Shown: in pieces, positions 35,301 through 45,300 of the stretch
How positions within the stretch are numbered: the first letter of the stretch is position 1
How the letters are laid out: each line of letters opens with the position of its first letter
From: Entomohabitans teleogrylli
Lineage (GTDB): Bacteria; Pseudomonadota; Gammaproteobacteria; Enterobacterales; Enterobacteriaceae
Length of the DNA: 64,000 bases
Reading direction: 5' to 3'
Assembly: GCF_001484765.1 (NCBI RefSeq)
Contig: NZ_KQ947377.1
Coordinates: 312,437 to 376,436 of the forward strand
The notes under the pieces: generated by a model
Told to the model about the DNA's origin: nothing
Seen by the model: the letters and a program-made list of their open reading frames with translations, nothing else
Database searches by the model: none
Program-made: the position numbers and the translations under genes

Positions 35301-37172
35301 GGCATCGGCCTCCGTTAATCGCCCGCGCTCATCCTGATGGTACTGCGCCAGAACCTCCAGTGTTCCGTTATAACGGATGATTTTATGCAGATAACCATTA
35401 CTGTGATAATCAAGCTTCAGACGAATGCCGTCGGTATGCACAACCCCAATGATCTGTGCGGCGTCATTACGCTCAAAGTAGATTTTATTGTTATGGACAT
35501 CGCTGATCGTACCCAGATAGAAGCGGCGTTTTTCAGTACTGTTTTGCTGGTTAAACGCATCGTAAAAATAGCGGCTGGTCAACGTGTCAGCATCAAAAAG
35601 CTCTAAAACTTTGCCACGCCGCCGCAGCGTCAGATGGTCATAGTCAGGATTCCAGGAGAGATCGTCATCAGGCATGAAATTGAAGTGATACACCTGCCCG
35701 GTATAGTCAAAAATATCGACGAAATTACCGTTGGCGCTGACCAGCGCATAGTCGCTCCAGTTATCACTCCAGCCCATCCCGGTCAGGCCAACAAACGATT
35801 CCGTAGAGTTGTAATAGCGGGTAAATTCCAGTGCCAGCGTCTGCCCCAGAATCAGGTCAGTACGTGCCTCAACATAGGCTCCGGTCGCGGCATCAATCGG
35901 ATCAAAAAGGTATCGCTTTATTCTGCCTGCCGCATTGCGCGCACCTTGCCCGGCCCGTCGGGCCATATCGGCGGCTTTACTCGCAACCCTGGCAGCGGCG
36001 CCTCTTACGGCGACCAGCGCCCTTTGCGCACCTGCCATCGCCCCTCTTAACACCCGGGGCAGGCGACCTGCCAGTTTACCCGCAACCATACTAAGCCGGC
36101 CCGCCAGTTTGGCGCCGATCGATGAAGGGGGAAGCAGAAAACTGGCGATATTGATGGCGCCAAGGATTTTTCGCATCCATGGCGGAAACTCGGCATCAAT
36201 ATCTAAATAAGTCAGTTGCCCACCGCCGATCAAAACGTTTTTCGCACCAGCTTTAATAGCTGCAGAACATTCCAGCTTATCGCCCTTGCGTGCCGCCGGT
36301 TGACTGTTGATAAAGACACTGCCGCTGCCCTGGGCAATACGCGGCGGCTTACTTTCCTTACAGCACGCGGTATCTCCTGGCGCTACAGGGAAATTAACAT
36401 CCCTCTTTATTGCACCATGCCCTCCCGCCATCGTGAGCAACTCAGCGGCTATCGGTCCACCCGTTAACCAGCAGCTTGCCGCTTCCAGCCGTTCCAGAAC
36501 ACTGGCATCATTACGCCCAAGAACGGTGTCCATATTTTTCTGTGAGACATCCCCCGCCCAGTCCATAACATTACCGGCACCCTCCATGACGGCACCCGGG
36601 AGACTGGAAGTCGCTTTAAGGTAATTTCCCTCACTAAAATCGATGACCAAATTCTGCAAATCAGTCGGCGCCGCTTCAACGACTTCCACATCCGACGCAG
36701 GCAAAGTCACTCCTGCCCTTGCCGCAAACAGTTTGTTGACGAACACGTTGGGTGAACCGGTAATAATCATACCGTCGGGGCTGGTGAACAGATCATCGAC
36801 GAAACTGGTCACCTTATTACTGATCTTTTCTATTGCCGGCGCGGCTTTAACGGCCGCATAAAGCGCCAGTCCACCAACCAACAGGCCGACCGGGAATGTC
36901 AGAGAAAATGCGGCAATGATCACCACACCAGCAGCAATCGTAAGCACCGCGCCAACCACCGCGCCAGCCAGCGCCGCCCAGAAACTTTTATGCTTTACCG
37001 GATCGCCGAACCTGGCTCCGCCTGGGCCGGGTTCCCAGCCAGCACGGGCTGCTTTAAAATTCTGGAAGGTGGCATCTCGCTCCATTTTGGCCTGTACCAG
37101 CCCGGCCGTTCTGTTAAGCATCGACGCGCCAGCCAGCGCCCCAATGGCGGCAATTCCTTTACCGACAGACAT
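32367..37172 (-). CDS. rhs: T6SS PAAR-Rhs effector with AHH nuclease tip
   Basis: A 1,601-residue polymorphic effector. The N-terminus has a hydrophobic pair (about 66-115, GAVVGAVLTIAAGVVIIAAF) bound by Eag chaperones. A PAAR domain at about 250-330 (APGDTACCKES, GSGSVFINSQPAARKGD, VLIGGG) caps the VgrG spike. YD repeats form the Rhs shell from about 430 to 1430, ending at PDPLGL and YVDPMGLAP, where self-cleavage is expected. The last 130 residues are the toxin, with AHAHHIVFQKG typical of AHH-family HNH nucleases. The tip is AT-richer than the core. Upstream are the Eag and vgrG genes; downstream the immunity gene. Confidence 0.95.
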   Translation of the reverse strand: MSVGKGIAAIGALAGASMLNRTAGLVQAKMERDATFQNFKAARAGWEPGPGGARFGDPVKHKSFWAALAGAVVGAVLTIAAGVVIIAAFSLTFPVGLLVGGLALYAAVKAAPAIEKISNKVTSFVDDLFTSPDGMIITGSPNVFVNKLFAARAGVTLPASDVEVVEAAPTDLQNLVIDFSEGNYLKATSSLPGAVMEGAGNVMDWAGDVSQKNMDTVLGRNDASVLERLEAASCWLTGGPIAAELLTMAGGHGAIKRDVNFPVAPGDTACCKESKPPRIAQGSGSVFINSQPAARKGDKLECSAAIKAGAKNVLIGGGQLTYLDIDAEFPPWMRKILGAINIASFLLPPSSIGAKLAGRLSMVAGKLAGRLPRVLRGAMAGAQRALVAVRGAAARVASKAADMARRAGQGARNAAGRIKRYLFDPIDAATGAYVEARTDLILGQTLALEFTRYYNSTESFVGLTGMGWSDNWSDYALVSANGNFVDIFDYTGQVYHFNFMPDDDLSWNPDYDHLTLRRRGKVLELFDADTLTSRYFYDAFNQQNSTEKRRFYLGTISDVHNNKIYFERNDAAQIIGVVHTDGIRLKLDYHSNGYLHKIIRYNGTLEVLAQYHQDERGRLTEADATQEYHLFYDYDAANRLVKWGDHDKTWVQFIYDDQGRCVATQGAEGFYCGTLSYGENFTDAIDSNGCRTRYWRDERYNIIATENQAGHVTRFTYDENHNITSRTTPQGRQTFYEYAPHSQRLSKYTDEAGNAWCYEYNHQGRLSKIVDPLGHEWQQTYNRLGRPVHIFSPTGEKTELYYHPDGLLAGIIHPDNSSRRYLYDAHKRVNQITDEAGRSWQLEYNRRDQPETVIQPGQIRTHLHWQQHGRLSQVDYADRTTASYRYDRHGNLVCHTDGNGVEWKLEYGAFDLPVARTDAQGNRWRYRYDPVTMQLAETVSPQGESYCYRFNQYGQVVEEEDYGGAVWYYEYDEDGHCISRTSGLGQKITYDYDARGLCTAEHSAEGTIRYRYSKTGQLLATESHDECISYEYDDAQRLVSEKHATHEIIWRYPSYRSVEREIRLHGDSGGRVLQTTRQYNAAGELTELKLPGGAALNLAYDGAGREAQRSADGGFMLCQYYDEVGRPVRQRAGRQPTLLLDAQQEKDIPAPVLASQDRLYHYDARGSLVAVNDDDGQVRYQLNGNGQVTAVSWPLHHEEYEYDESGYLTRLHIPGQGRSEVENRYGAGHRLAQQGKEWFEYDSSGRMTKRIIREEGFRPQIYEYQWNSRDQLTGFKKPGGETWHYRYDVMGRRTAKWSDHRKQRTEYLWDGDTVAVIREYRDGELQHIRHQVFNGFHLLAQQDWRTEGNAVGEWQTHYATTDLNGLPLALYTPEGKRVWRRRQTSLWGLSQGRMRHLGEDRLDPGLLFAGQSEDRESGLVYNRFRYYHPESGSYLSPDPLGLQGGEQTYRYVPNPLEYVDPMGLAPCPERFARYMQFRKQGYSALDAAKLSRTMGSWGDYFAKLSGTNAPINMIRAHAHHIVFQKGPAAARKFIEDSQRILREAGIDPKYGIENLVWAPNKNHTIAAAQKVNEVLRETVASGGSVRDALTKLGEMFANGTI

Positions 37173-37203
37173 GACTATCTATCCCCTTAGTATGGTTGTC
37201 CCG

Positions 37204-37623
37204 TTAATCCGCCACCTCAGGCTTAAAGCTCTGAATAACGCTGAGCATGATCTCTTTTTGACTTTTGCTCATACCGTTTGCACTGCTGACCGTAAACGTC
37301 ATCAGCGTATTGCCGCGAAACTGCATCACCACCAGTTGGTCGATCCGACCCTCATCGCTCTGCCAGTGATATTCAAGACGCCAGGCGTTTTGCCCCGCCA
37401 GGGTGATGGTTTTAAATTTATGTTCGGTGTATTCGGGTAATTGCTCGCGATACTGGACCAGCACGTTTTCAACAAACTCTTCTTCTGCTGAACCAAAAGG
37501 CAGTTCCATCCGGGTAATCACCAGATTAAGGCCGCTGTTATCGGGCGCAGAAAACGCATTTAAGGTTTCATCTTTCCAGTCTTCAGGAAGGGTAATTTCA
37601 CCCTCATTAAGTCGATAACGCAT
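37204..37623 (-). CDS. EagR/DcrB-like (DUF1795) T6SS effector chaperone
   Basis: A 139-residue cytosolic protein of the DUF1795 family. It begins MRYRLNEGEITLPEDWKDET and has the typical beta-rich Eag fold sequence NLVITRMELPFGSAEEEFVE. Eag chaperones shield the N-terminal hydrophobic helices of PAAR-Rhs effectors and load them on VgrG. It lies between vgrG (9 bases) and rhs (31 bases) in the same transcript, exactly the expected place. Confidence 0.92.
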   Translation of the reverse strand: MRYRLNEGEITLPEDWKDETLNAFSAPDNSGLNLVITRMELPFGSAEEEFVENVLVQYREQLPEYTEHKFKTITLAGQNAWRLEYHWQSDEGRIDQLVVMQFRGNTLMTFTVSSANGMSKSQKEIMLSVIQSFKPEVAD

Positions 37624-37632
37624 TTTTTATCC

Positions 37633-40143
37633 TTAATTCACAAACACACTTTTTCCATTGATAACAATGCCGTCTTCACTGAGCTGGATCACTGAGTCCC
37701 CGATATTCAGGATGATGCAGTCTGGTTTCAGGGTTATCTGACTTTTGCCTACCCCCAGCATCACGCCATTTTTCGCCATGAAACTCTGCCAGCCAGAGTG
37801 CTCGCCGCCCTGACCGCCAGTGGCCAGGCAAGTGATATCATCTGCCGTAATGCTTTTACTTTTAGCGATGATTTCTGTCAGCTCACCTTTCTGAACGTGG
37901 ATGGTCCGGCTTCCTTCCAGCACACTGATCTGCTGTTGACCCTTTACTATTTCGGTATGGTTAGCGCCGACGATGGTGGTACGGTCATTTTTGACTTTGG
38001 TACTCATATCCTTCTGCGCATGCATCGACAGCATTTCCTGGCCGTTGGCGTCTTCGAACTTCAGTTCGTTATAGCCCTGGCCCTTATGCGTCTTACTGCG
38101 AAACGCCATCTGGGTTTTCGAGGCCGGCAGGCCGATAGAAGGTAAGTTAGCGGCGTGATAAGTACGGCCGATAATGATCGGCTGATCCGGGTCGCCGTGC
38201 AGGAAATCCACCACCACTTCCTGGCCGATGCGCGGCGTGGCGATCATCCCCCATCCCTGGCCGGCCCACGGCTGCGATACGCGGATCCAGCAGGAGCTCT
38301 TATCGTCGGACTGCCCGTAGCGGTCCCACGGGAACTGCACCCGCACCCGGCCAAAACTGTCGCAAAAAATCTCTTCACCCGGCGGCCCCACCACAATGCC
38401 GATTTGCGAACCATCAACGCGCGGCTTCGGCAACGGCGCCGGACGCCAAGTCTGCTGCGCCGGCACAAAACTAAACTGGTTTTCCAGCGTGGTGCCCTGC
38501 TCGCCGGAATCATGTTCCAGCGCCTGAGGCTGCCGGCCGCTGTGGGTGATGCTCACGACCTGCCAGCGGGTATTCAGATCCGCCCGCGGATGGTTCTGCA
38601 GGGTAAACAGCAAGCCTGGAAACAGCTCTGACGAGTTGCTCTGACCATGGCCGGCATCCGCGTCATTGCGCAGGCCTTCCAGCTGGTAGTGAGTAAAATC
38701 CTTACCGTGTTGTTCGTCCTTAAAACGCCCCGGGAAGTCATAATATTCATAGTCCGGACGCTGGTTGTGCAGCGTACTGGCCTGCTCGTTGAATCGGGCC
38801 GGCCAGCCGGGGTTTTTGAAGGTGTAATCTTTCAGTTCCACCATTGCCGGGCGCACCTGCACACTACGGCGGAACGTGCTGATGCACAGATCTTTGGTCT
38901 GGGTTTCCCGGGCGGGATTCCAGGGCAGAACGGGACCGGTCGGCAGGGTGCCGGCATCGTCGGCGAACACCAGCGTTTCGCCGTCTTCGCCCATCTCAAA
39001 GTAGTAATACATCCCTTCTTCAGAGCTGAGCCGGGCGATAAAAGAGAGATCGTCTTCCTGATACTGGACGCAGAACTCGCGCGCCGGGTGGTCATTGCGC
39101 AGGGCAAACGCCACATTGACCACGCCGCTTTCCCGCAGCAGCGTGGAGATAATGTCATCCGGTGTCTGCTGCTGGAAAATACGCGAATTGCGCCGCAGCG
39201 AGGTGCGCCACATCGCCGGGCGCATCACCATGCTGTAGCGCGTCTGGTGCTGGCCGGTATCCCCCTGCTCAAAAGCGGCGATAATCCCGGAGACCTTTCG
39301 CTCCACCGCGCCGTCGCGCAGAACGGTTAATACCGCGTCATTATCCAGTACCGCTTCAAAGCTTACCGCCGGATCGGCGCTGGCCAGGCCAAGCTGCAGC
39401 AGCCAGGGCGAGGAGAACGATTCGCTGAGCGCGAAATCCACCACCACAAACGTATCGGGAGGCAGCCCGGTCACCGTCAGGGTGAACTGCAGGCCGGAAG
39501 GGGTCGCCTGCCCGAACAGCGCGCCGGCCGCGGAGGTCAGCGCCGACGCGGCATTACCGCCAGCCAGCGAAGCGAGCGCGCTGGTGGATAAACTGCCGCC
39601 AGACGACAAAGCGCCGCCAGCAAACGTACCGCTGGTTAAAGCGCCGGAAGGCAGGGCGCCGGAAACAAAACCGCCACCCGTCAGCGTGCCGGAAGGTAAA
39701 TCCTTCGCCACGATATTCTTCGCCAGGCTATCCACTGTCTGTTGCGCGCCGGAAAACGCCTGCGCCGCGCCGGCAACAGTACCGGCGACTTTACCACCCA
39801 CCGCCTGGGCCACTCCCCCCGCCACGCCGGACAACGCCTGCGCCGCGCCGGAAGTCAGATCCTTCGCCACAAAATTCTTCGCCAGCGTATCGACGGCCTG
39901 CTGCGCGCCGGAAATCGCCTTGCTTACCTCAGAGACCGTGTCGGCGGCTTTGGCCACTTTGCCGCCCACCGCCTGGGCGACACTCCCCGCCACGCCAGCC
40001 ACGGCATCCGTGACAGCGCCGGCGCCGGCCTGGGTAGCAGCGTTAATGCCGGCTTGCGCGGCATCCTGAGGCGAAACGATATTCTTCGGGGCTATCTTCC
40101 CGGCTAAGGGATTTTTTTTGCTGTCATCAGAAAACATCGCCAA
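37633..40143 (-). CDS. vgrG: T6SS spike protein VgrG with an Ala/Gly-rich N-terminal extension
   Basis: 836 residues, longer than the common 600-700. The gp27/gp5-like core starts only near residue 217 (GLQFTLTVTGLPPDTF) and includes GRVRVQFPWDRYG, RVSQPWAGQGWG and a C-terminal beta-helix (HTEIVKGQQQISVLEGSRT). The first 215 residues hold two copies of a 45-residue unit, VAGSVAQAVGGKVA...DTLAKNFVAKDL and VAGGVAQAVGGKVA...DSLAKNIVAKDL, then SGAL/GGAL-type repeats. Its role may be docking or structural; unknown. It leads the vgrG-eag-rhs-immunity set. Confidence 0.93.
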   Translation of the reverse strand: MAMFSDDSKKNPLAGKIAPKNIVSPQDAAQAGINAATQAGAGAVTDAVAGVAGSVAQAVGGKVAKAADTVSEVSKAISGAQQAVDTLAKNFVAKDLTSGAAQALSGVAGGVAQAVGGKVAGTVAGAAQAFSGAQQTVDSLAKNIVAKDLPSGTLTGGGFVSGALPSGALTSGTFAGGALSSGGSLSTSALASLAGGNAASALTSAAGALFGQATPSGLQFTLTVTGLPPDTFVVVDFALSESFSSPWLLQLGLASADPAVSFEAVLDNDAVLTVLRDGAVERKVSGIIAAFEQGDTGQHQTRYSMVMRPAMWRTSLRRNSRIFQQQTPDDIISTLLRESGVVNVAFALRNDHPAREFCVQYQEDDLSFIARLSSEEGMYYYFEMGEDGETLVFADDAGTLPTGPVLPWNPARETQTKDLCISTFRRSVQVRPAMVELKDYTFKNPGWPARFNEQASTLHNQRPDYEYYDFPGRFKDEQHGKDFTHYQLEGLRNDADAGHGQSNSSELFPGLLFTLQNHPRADLNTRWQVVSITHSGRQPQALEHDSGEQGTTLENQFSFVPAQQTWRPAPLPKPRVDGSQIGIVVGPPGEEIFCDSFGRVRVQFPWDRYGQSDDKSSCWIRVSQPWAGQGWGMIATPRIGQEVVVDFLHGDPDQPIIIGRTYHAANLPSIGLPASKTQMAFRSKTHKGQGYNELKFEDANGQEMLSMHAQKDMSTKVKNDRTTIVGANHTEIVKGQQQISVLEGSRTIHVQKGELTEIIAKSKSITADDITCLATGGQGGEHSGWQSFMAKNGVMLGVGKSQITLKPDCIILNIGDSVIQLSEDGIVINGKSVFVN

Positions 40144-40903
40144 CTCCGTTTTGTCATATTTTCTGCAATCAGTAAGGTCTCCGACCGCTTCGCCAGACCC
40201 TGCAAAGATGCGTGCGCGTCATTAATGGTAATGCGCTGAAAGGTAATATATTGGCCAGCAATCATAACATACACAGGCGAGTGATAAATTATCGCCACTG
40301 AAACGCAGAATAGTTAAATCTGTATTGATAAAACAATAAATTACCGTCTCAGCTCGCCACACAGCAGAGCGATCTGCCGCAACGACGGCGGATTATCCAG
40401 AATAATTTTGATTCGGCAAAGATTATAATTTTATTCACTGGTAACGCATCTCACAGTTATTGAAATCGGTGTTTTCTTCTCACCAAAAATATGCAAAAAA
40501 AAGAAACCCCACCTGTCAAAAGATAAATTGACTGGAATGTTCTTATAATCGACCTTCTGCCAACACAGTTATCACTCGCGTAACAAGAAGACCTAACATA
40601 CTGTTATAATAGAGAGTTCATGCTCTCCAGGAAAATTCGATAGCTACCGCATGGCGTTCCTCCGTGATATTCATCGCCGCCCGTTACAGTCAATTTCACC
40701 GTAAATGATGATTCCTACTTCGGCGCGATTTGTAGCCAGCTTTTGCACAGTCAAAAAACCAACCGTAACTGACACAATGCTGGTATGGAATTACACCCCC
40801 TACCCGGTAACGCTAAACAGGCCATGAACTAACCATTCAGTTCATTCATGTTTCCGGCACGGTGATTGATCCGGAGAAATACCCTATTATCCGCTCAGAA
40901 TAT
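40144..40903. other. Intergenic region between vasL and vgrG
   Basis: 760 bases without a gene. It must carry the promoter for the vgrG-eag-rhs set, since the T6SS operon ends at 40904. No clear terminator, repeat or RNA is seen; AT content is higher than in the genes on either side. Confidence 0.5.
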
Positions 40904-42310
40904 TCACTCGCGTATCAGCCGATAGTAGCGTCCACTCAACATATTCCAGCGTTCATTGAGCTGTTTAATTAATAGCGCCGGCGCCGGTTCACCATTACGG
41001 GTGGCGGCTTCAAGCTGGCGTAATAATTCTTCCAGCGGAACATCCGTCGTCAGCGCGCTTTGCATCTGGTATACCGCCGTTTTCAGATACGAGATGGTCA
41101 ACCCGCCGCGCACCCGCTCCTGTTCCAGCAGCTCCTCATTCAGGCGCTTCAGCCGCTGGTGAACAAAAAAGTAGCCGCCGTCCGGCAGCGGTGTGGTGTC
41201 GGAAAGCTGGGTCATCACCTGCCAGCGCGCGGTTTCCGCGTTCAGTTGCCCATTGTCCGGCCAGCGCTGCCGGGCCTCAGCCACCGACTGCTCGCCGAGC
41301 GCCAGCGCCATATACGGCGGAACGCTGGCCAGGCGATTGAGCTGTTGGCCATAACTCGCAGCGTCCGGCTGAGCCAGCCACAGCAAAGCAGCGCCCAGCG
41401 GTTGCTGCGCCACTTCCTCCAGTTGCGCCTTCAGCGGCATGACATACCAGTAAGCAGCCACCGCCGCCACCGCCAGACTGCTGGCCACGCCGAGGAAAAA
41501 TGCCGGGAAACTCCAGCGCCCACCGCCACGCGCCGGCGTAACGGTTTTATCCGCAGACGGTACTGTCGCCTGCACCTCAGTCAACGATTCCGGTTCAGAG
41601 ATCTGCGCCCGGGCGGGGTCAACGATATCAACGGCGACAGACTGCGCCTCGTCCGGCGTATCGGCATCCGCTTCCCGCTGCGCTGGCAATTCCGCCGCCG
41701 ATATCCGCGGTGGCTGTCCCCCCTCGCCCGGCATCCACACCAGAGTCTGGGTCGGGGCGCGCGGTGCGGTATCGTCTTTCTCCCGCTCAACGCGCCGCCC
41801 GGTGTTCTGGATAAAAATCAGCAGATTTTCCACCCGCGGAACCCGGCTCAGCGGCGCCTGCTGGAGCTTGTCGTGAATCAGTTGCAGCGCCCGCTCCGCG
41901 CGGTAAAGCAGGCGCAGGCTTTTGCCGTCAAAGGTCATGGCGCGCAGGGCATTGCCGGCTTTGGCGTTGAACCAGTCAAGAATATCAATCTGCGCCGCGT
42001 CATTATCCGGCCAGCATCGCTCCCATTCCGCGGTAATAATGCCAGCCATTAATTCACACCCTTCGGTGAATCCGGATAGCCCCGCCAGTTTGATACGCGC
42101 CAGCGCGTAGTAGGCCGCGGTCTGCAAATCCACGCCGTTGCGGCGAAACACAGTCAGCGCCAGCGATTCAATCGATTTCCAGTTCACCTCAGGCTGCCTG
42201 GGGTGGCTCACTTTGTTAATCTCCTGCCTTATCGCCTCGAACTCCGCCATGTGGCGGGGATCGCTGCCGATATGCATCAGGATATTATTCACCTGTTCAC
42301 TCACTGTCAT
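40904..42310 (-). CDS. vasL: T6SS ImpA/VasL-type protein
   Basis: A 468-residue protein with an ImpA N-terminal domain (residues 10-125, SDPRHMAEFEAIRQEINKV) and a single membrane helix near residue 270 (AFFLGVASSLAVAAVAAYWY) before the VasL C-terminal domain. VasL-like TssA paralogues differ from the TssA cap protein by this anchor and limit or dock the sheath at the membrane. Last gene of the operon, 40 bases after tssM. Confidence 0.88.
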   Translation of the reverse strand: MTVSEQVNNILMHIGSDPRHMAEFEAIRQEINKVSHPRQPEVNWKSIESLALTVFRRNGVDLQTAAYYALARIKLAGLSGFTEGCELMAGIITAEWERCWPDNDAAQIDILDWFNAKAGNALRAMTFDGKSLRLLYRAERALQLIHDKLQQAPLSRVPRVENLLIFIQNTGRRVEREKDDTAPRAPTQTLVWMPGEGGQPPRISAAELPAQREADADTPDEAQSVAVDIVDPARAQISEPESLTEVQATVPSADKTVTPARGGGRWSFPAFFLGVASSLAVAAVAAYWYVMPLKAQLEEVAQQPLGAALLWLAQPDAASYGQQLNRLASVPPYMALALGEQSVAEARQRWPDNGQLNAETARWQVMTQLSDTTPLPDGGYFFVHQRLKRLNEELLEQERVRGGLTISYLKTAVYQMQSALTTDVPLEELLRQLEAATRNGEPAPALLIKQLNERWNMLSGRYYRLIRE

Positions 42311-42350
42311 TCATCCCATCAAAGCCCGGCGGCTCCCCGCCGGGATATGG

Positions 42351-45300
42351 TCAGTACAAGGTTTCCGGCAGATGGAAGCGGCTGAACAAACCGCCGGAGA
42401 ACGGATTGTCGGAGGCATCAACGTGGACACGGTAAATCATGTACCCGCCATCAACGTTGAAACGCACGTTGAACGATCCGTCGCTCACGCTGGTTAGCTG
42501 CCCGGAATTAATCAGCCGCAGTTGCGCCCACGGGCCGCTGAAGCTGATGCTGCGCGGCGCCTTATTGCCGGCATCCGGCACCAGCGTCAGCTTACTTTCA
42601 ACCCCGGCGCGCATTGAGTTCGGCCACACCAGGTGAACGGTCCGGCCGCGACCATGGGCATATTCAAGCAACTGTCCGTCCATATTGAGCACGCTGCGCC
42701 GTTTACCGGACGAAAGTTCCAGCGTTTCAATGGCGTACTGGGTGCCCAGACCGTTCTGCGGCGTAAAGAAGGTATCGCGGATCTTCTGGGCCATCTCCAG
42801 TTGCTGGCGGATGTCATCGCGAATCAGCGCCTGGCCGTCGCTACCCCAGGTCAGTTCGTTCTCAATGAACTGCCGCAGATTTTGCTGATAGAACGCGTCC
42901 AGGGTACCGCCGGGTTTAAAGAAGCGTTCAAATTCGCTGAGCGGCGCGTCTTCCCGGGCGTCCGGCGCGAAGGGATAACGACCGGCGAGGTGGGTCTGCC
43001 AGGGTTTCACCACCGCATTGCCCCACTCGATTTCCAGATACTGGATAGCCTCCAGCATCACCACCCGCCAGGCCTGTTCCGCCAGTTGCCCCACCCAGCG
43101 TCTGAGAGGGTCAGGCAGATTTTTGGCCATTTGCTGAACGGCGAAAATCGGATCGCTACTGTTCTCGTTAAGGCGCATCTGTACCGCTTTCAGCGCCGAT
43201 TTCCCCGGGGTCGGCGAATTCTGGATCGCCAGCAGGTAGCGGTGCAGATCGGTCAGTTTCTGATATACCCCCGGCAGAACGCCGCTGCCCTCTTTCTGCT
43301 CCGCCAGCACGCCGTTTTCCGGCGCGAAATCGCGGCTGATGCGGGCCAACAGGCGGTAGTCCTGAGTTTCTAAAAACTCCTGGCGCGCTTTGTCGGGTAG
43401 CCCTTCGGGCAGCGCTGGCGCCTGGGTGTTATCACGCAGGGTTTGCAGCGCGCGGCGGAACACCTGATCGCCGCTAATCACCTGCTCTAACGCGCTGATC
43501 ACCTGCTGCATCTCATCAAATTGTTGAATTTCCAGATTGCTCAGCGCCGCGCGCCACGTCGCGGTGTAATCGCCAAGATATTGCTCGGTGATATGGCGCT
43601 GAATCTCTTTGCGATCCGCTTCGCTGTACTGCACATCTTGCGTCAGATTGAGCACCCAGCTGTCCATCGCCGTCAGTTCCACCAGCCCGTCGCGCTGCTT
43701 CACAAAGTAGTTTTTCAGGCCGTAACTGGTCAGAAGCTGGGGAATGCGTAGCAGCTTTTCGTCGCTGGCGGCGAAGACTGCATCAAAGTTAGCGCCGATT
43801 TGATCGCGCAGGTTGAGATCCGACAACAGTACCTGCTGCGCCCTGGCGCGCAGGCTCTGGTAGACGCGCTGGTAAATCGACAGTTTGCTGAGTTCACGCT
43901 GGGCGTCGCGGATCGGCTGTACATACGGCGAAAACGAGCGCGTTGCCTCTTGATCGCCCCCTTCACGGCGCCCGCGCCAGTCGGTATGGTCCAGCGCATA
44001 ACCCAGGTGGCCCATCAGTTGGGTCTGCAAACTGTTCTGGCCATTAAAACGTTCGCTCCAGCGTTCGGCCATAAACTGTTCGATAAGCGGTTTGTTGCGC
44101 CCGCTACCATCTTCCAGCATGCGCATAACGCGCAGAATATTCAGCTTCTCTTCGCTACCCGCCGGCGCTGCATTCAGCGCTTTGAGCAGCCCGCTCATCA
44201 GGGCCGGCAGGTAACGCTGTTGCAGCAGTTGCAGATAGGTGTCTTCCACGTAAGGGCCAATTTTATAGCCCTGATATAACCCCATATCCGCAAGGAACAG
44301 ATTGCGATCGTGGTAGTCGCCATAGGCCAGGGTGGCCTCACGAATCGGGTTAAGCAGCGGCAATTGCAGGTTGCCGTAGTTATCGGTCTCCTCGGGCGGC
44401 GGTATTTCAAGGAACGATTTCGCCTGCGCCAGCACTTCCACGCCGGCGCGGTAGTTCACGCGATAGTAGTGATGCCAGCCGTAGAACAGACACACCACCA
44501 CCACGCCGCTCACCACGCTGTACAGCGCCAGGCGCCGCCGGGCGTTATCCAGCCAGACGCTGTTTTCACCGGCCAGATTAGGCTCCGAGAACAGCACCCG
44601 GTCGAACAGGGCATGGGTAAAATACGGCTTACTGTCGCCCACCGGCCAGGTCGGGAAGGCCTGAGTGCCGAGATGATATTGCGCCGCGGAACTCTGTACG
44701 AACAGATCGTCCATCTGCCCACGCTGACTGGAGGAGGTCAGATACACGCCGCGCAGCAGCGGCGGACTCTCATTATGGAACACAATGCCGTCGAGCAGTT
44801 GTTCCACATATTCATGCATGCCGCGCATCTGGCGCACAAAGCTGAACAGCGGGCTGCGCTGGCTGCCGTCGACATCATTGATCATCATGCCCGGCAGCGC
44901 ATCGTTCATCTTATTGACCCAGCGCTGCCAGAAGGTATCCAGCTCCTTGCGCCACGCCCCGGCTTCAAGGGAAAACGTCACGCCAAGTACCGATTCGCGG
45001 CGCGCTTTGTCCAGCGACTGGAACATCGCGTCAAAACCGTAGAAGAGGTCCATATGCGTTAACACCACGTAGACCGGTAACTGGCAGTGCAGGCGCAAAC
45101 GTAAGTCCTGGAGCCGCTGGCGCATCACCGCCAGCCAGCCGTCACGCTGCGCTTTGTTGAGGGTCATAAATTCGCCGATATCGACGGCCAGCACAACGCC
45201 GTTCAGCGGCTGGCGGGTGCGTACTTCGCCCATCCAGTCCAGCAGATCACGCCACAGGCGGCTGAACCGCTCCGGTTTTTCGGCATCACTGTCTACAGGC

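Noticed and set aside
41060..42052. 330-residue plus-strand frame opposite vasL
   Set aside because: Antisense shadow of a GC-rich coding gene; Arg/Gln-rich and without motifs.
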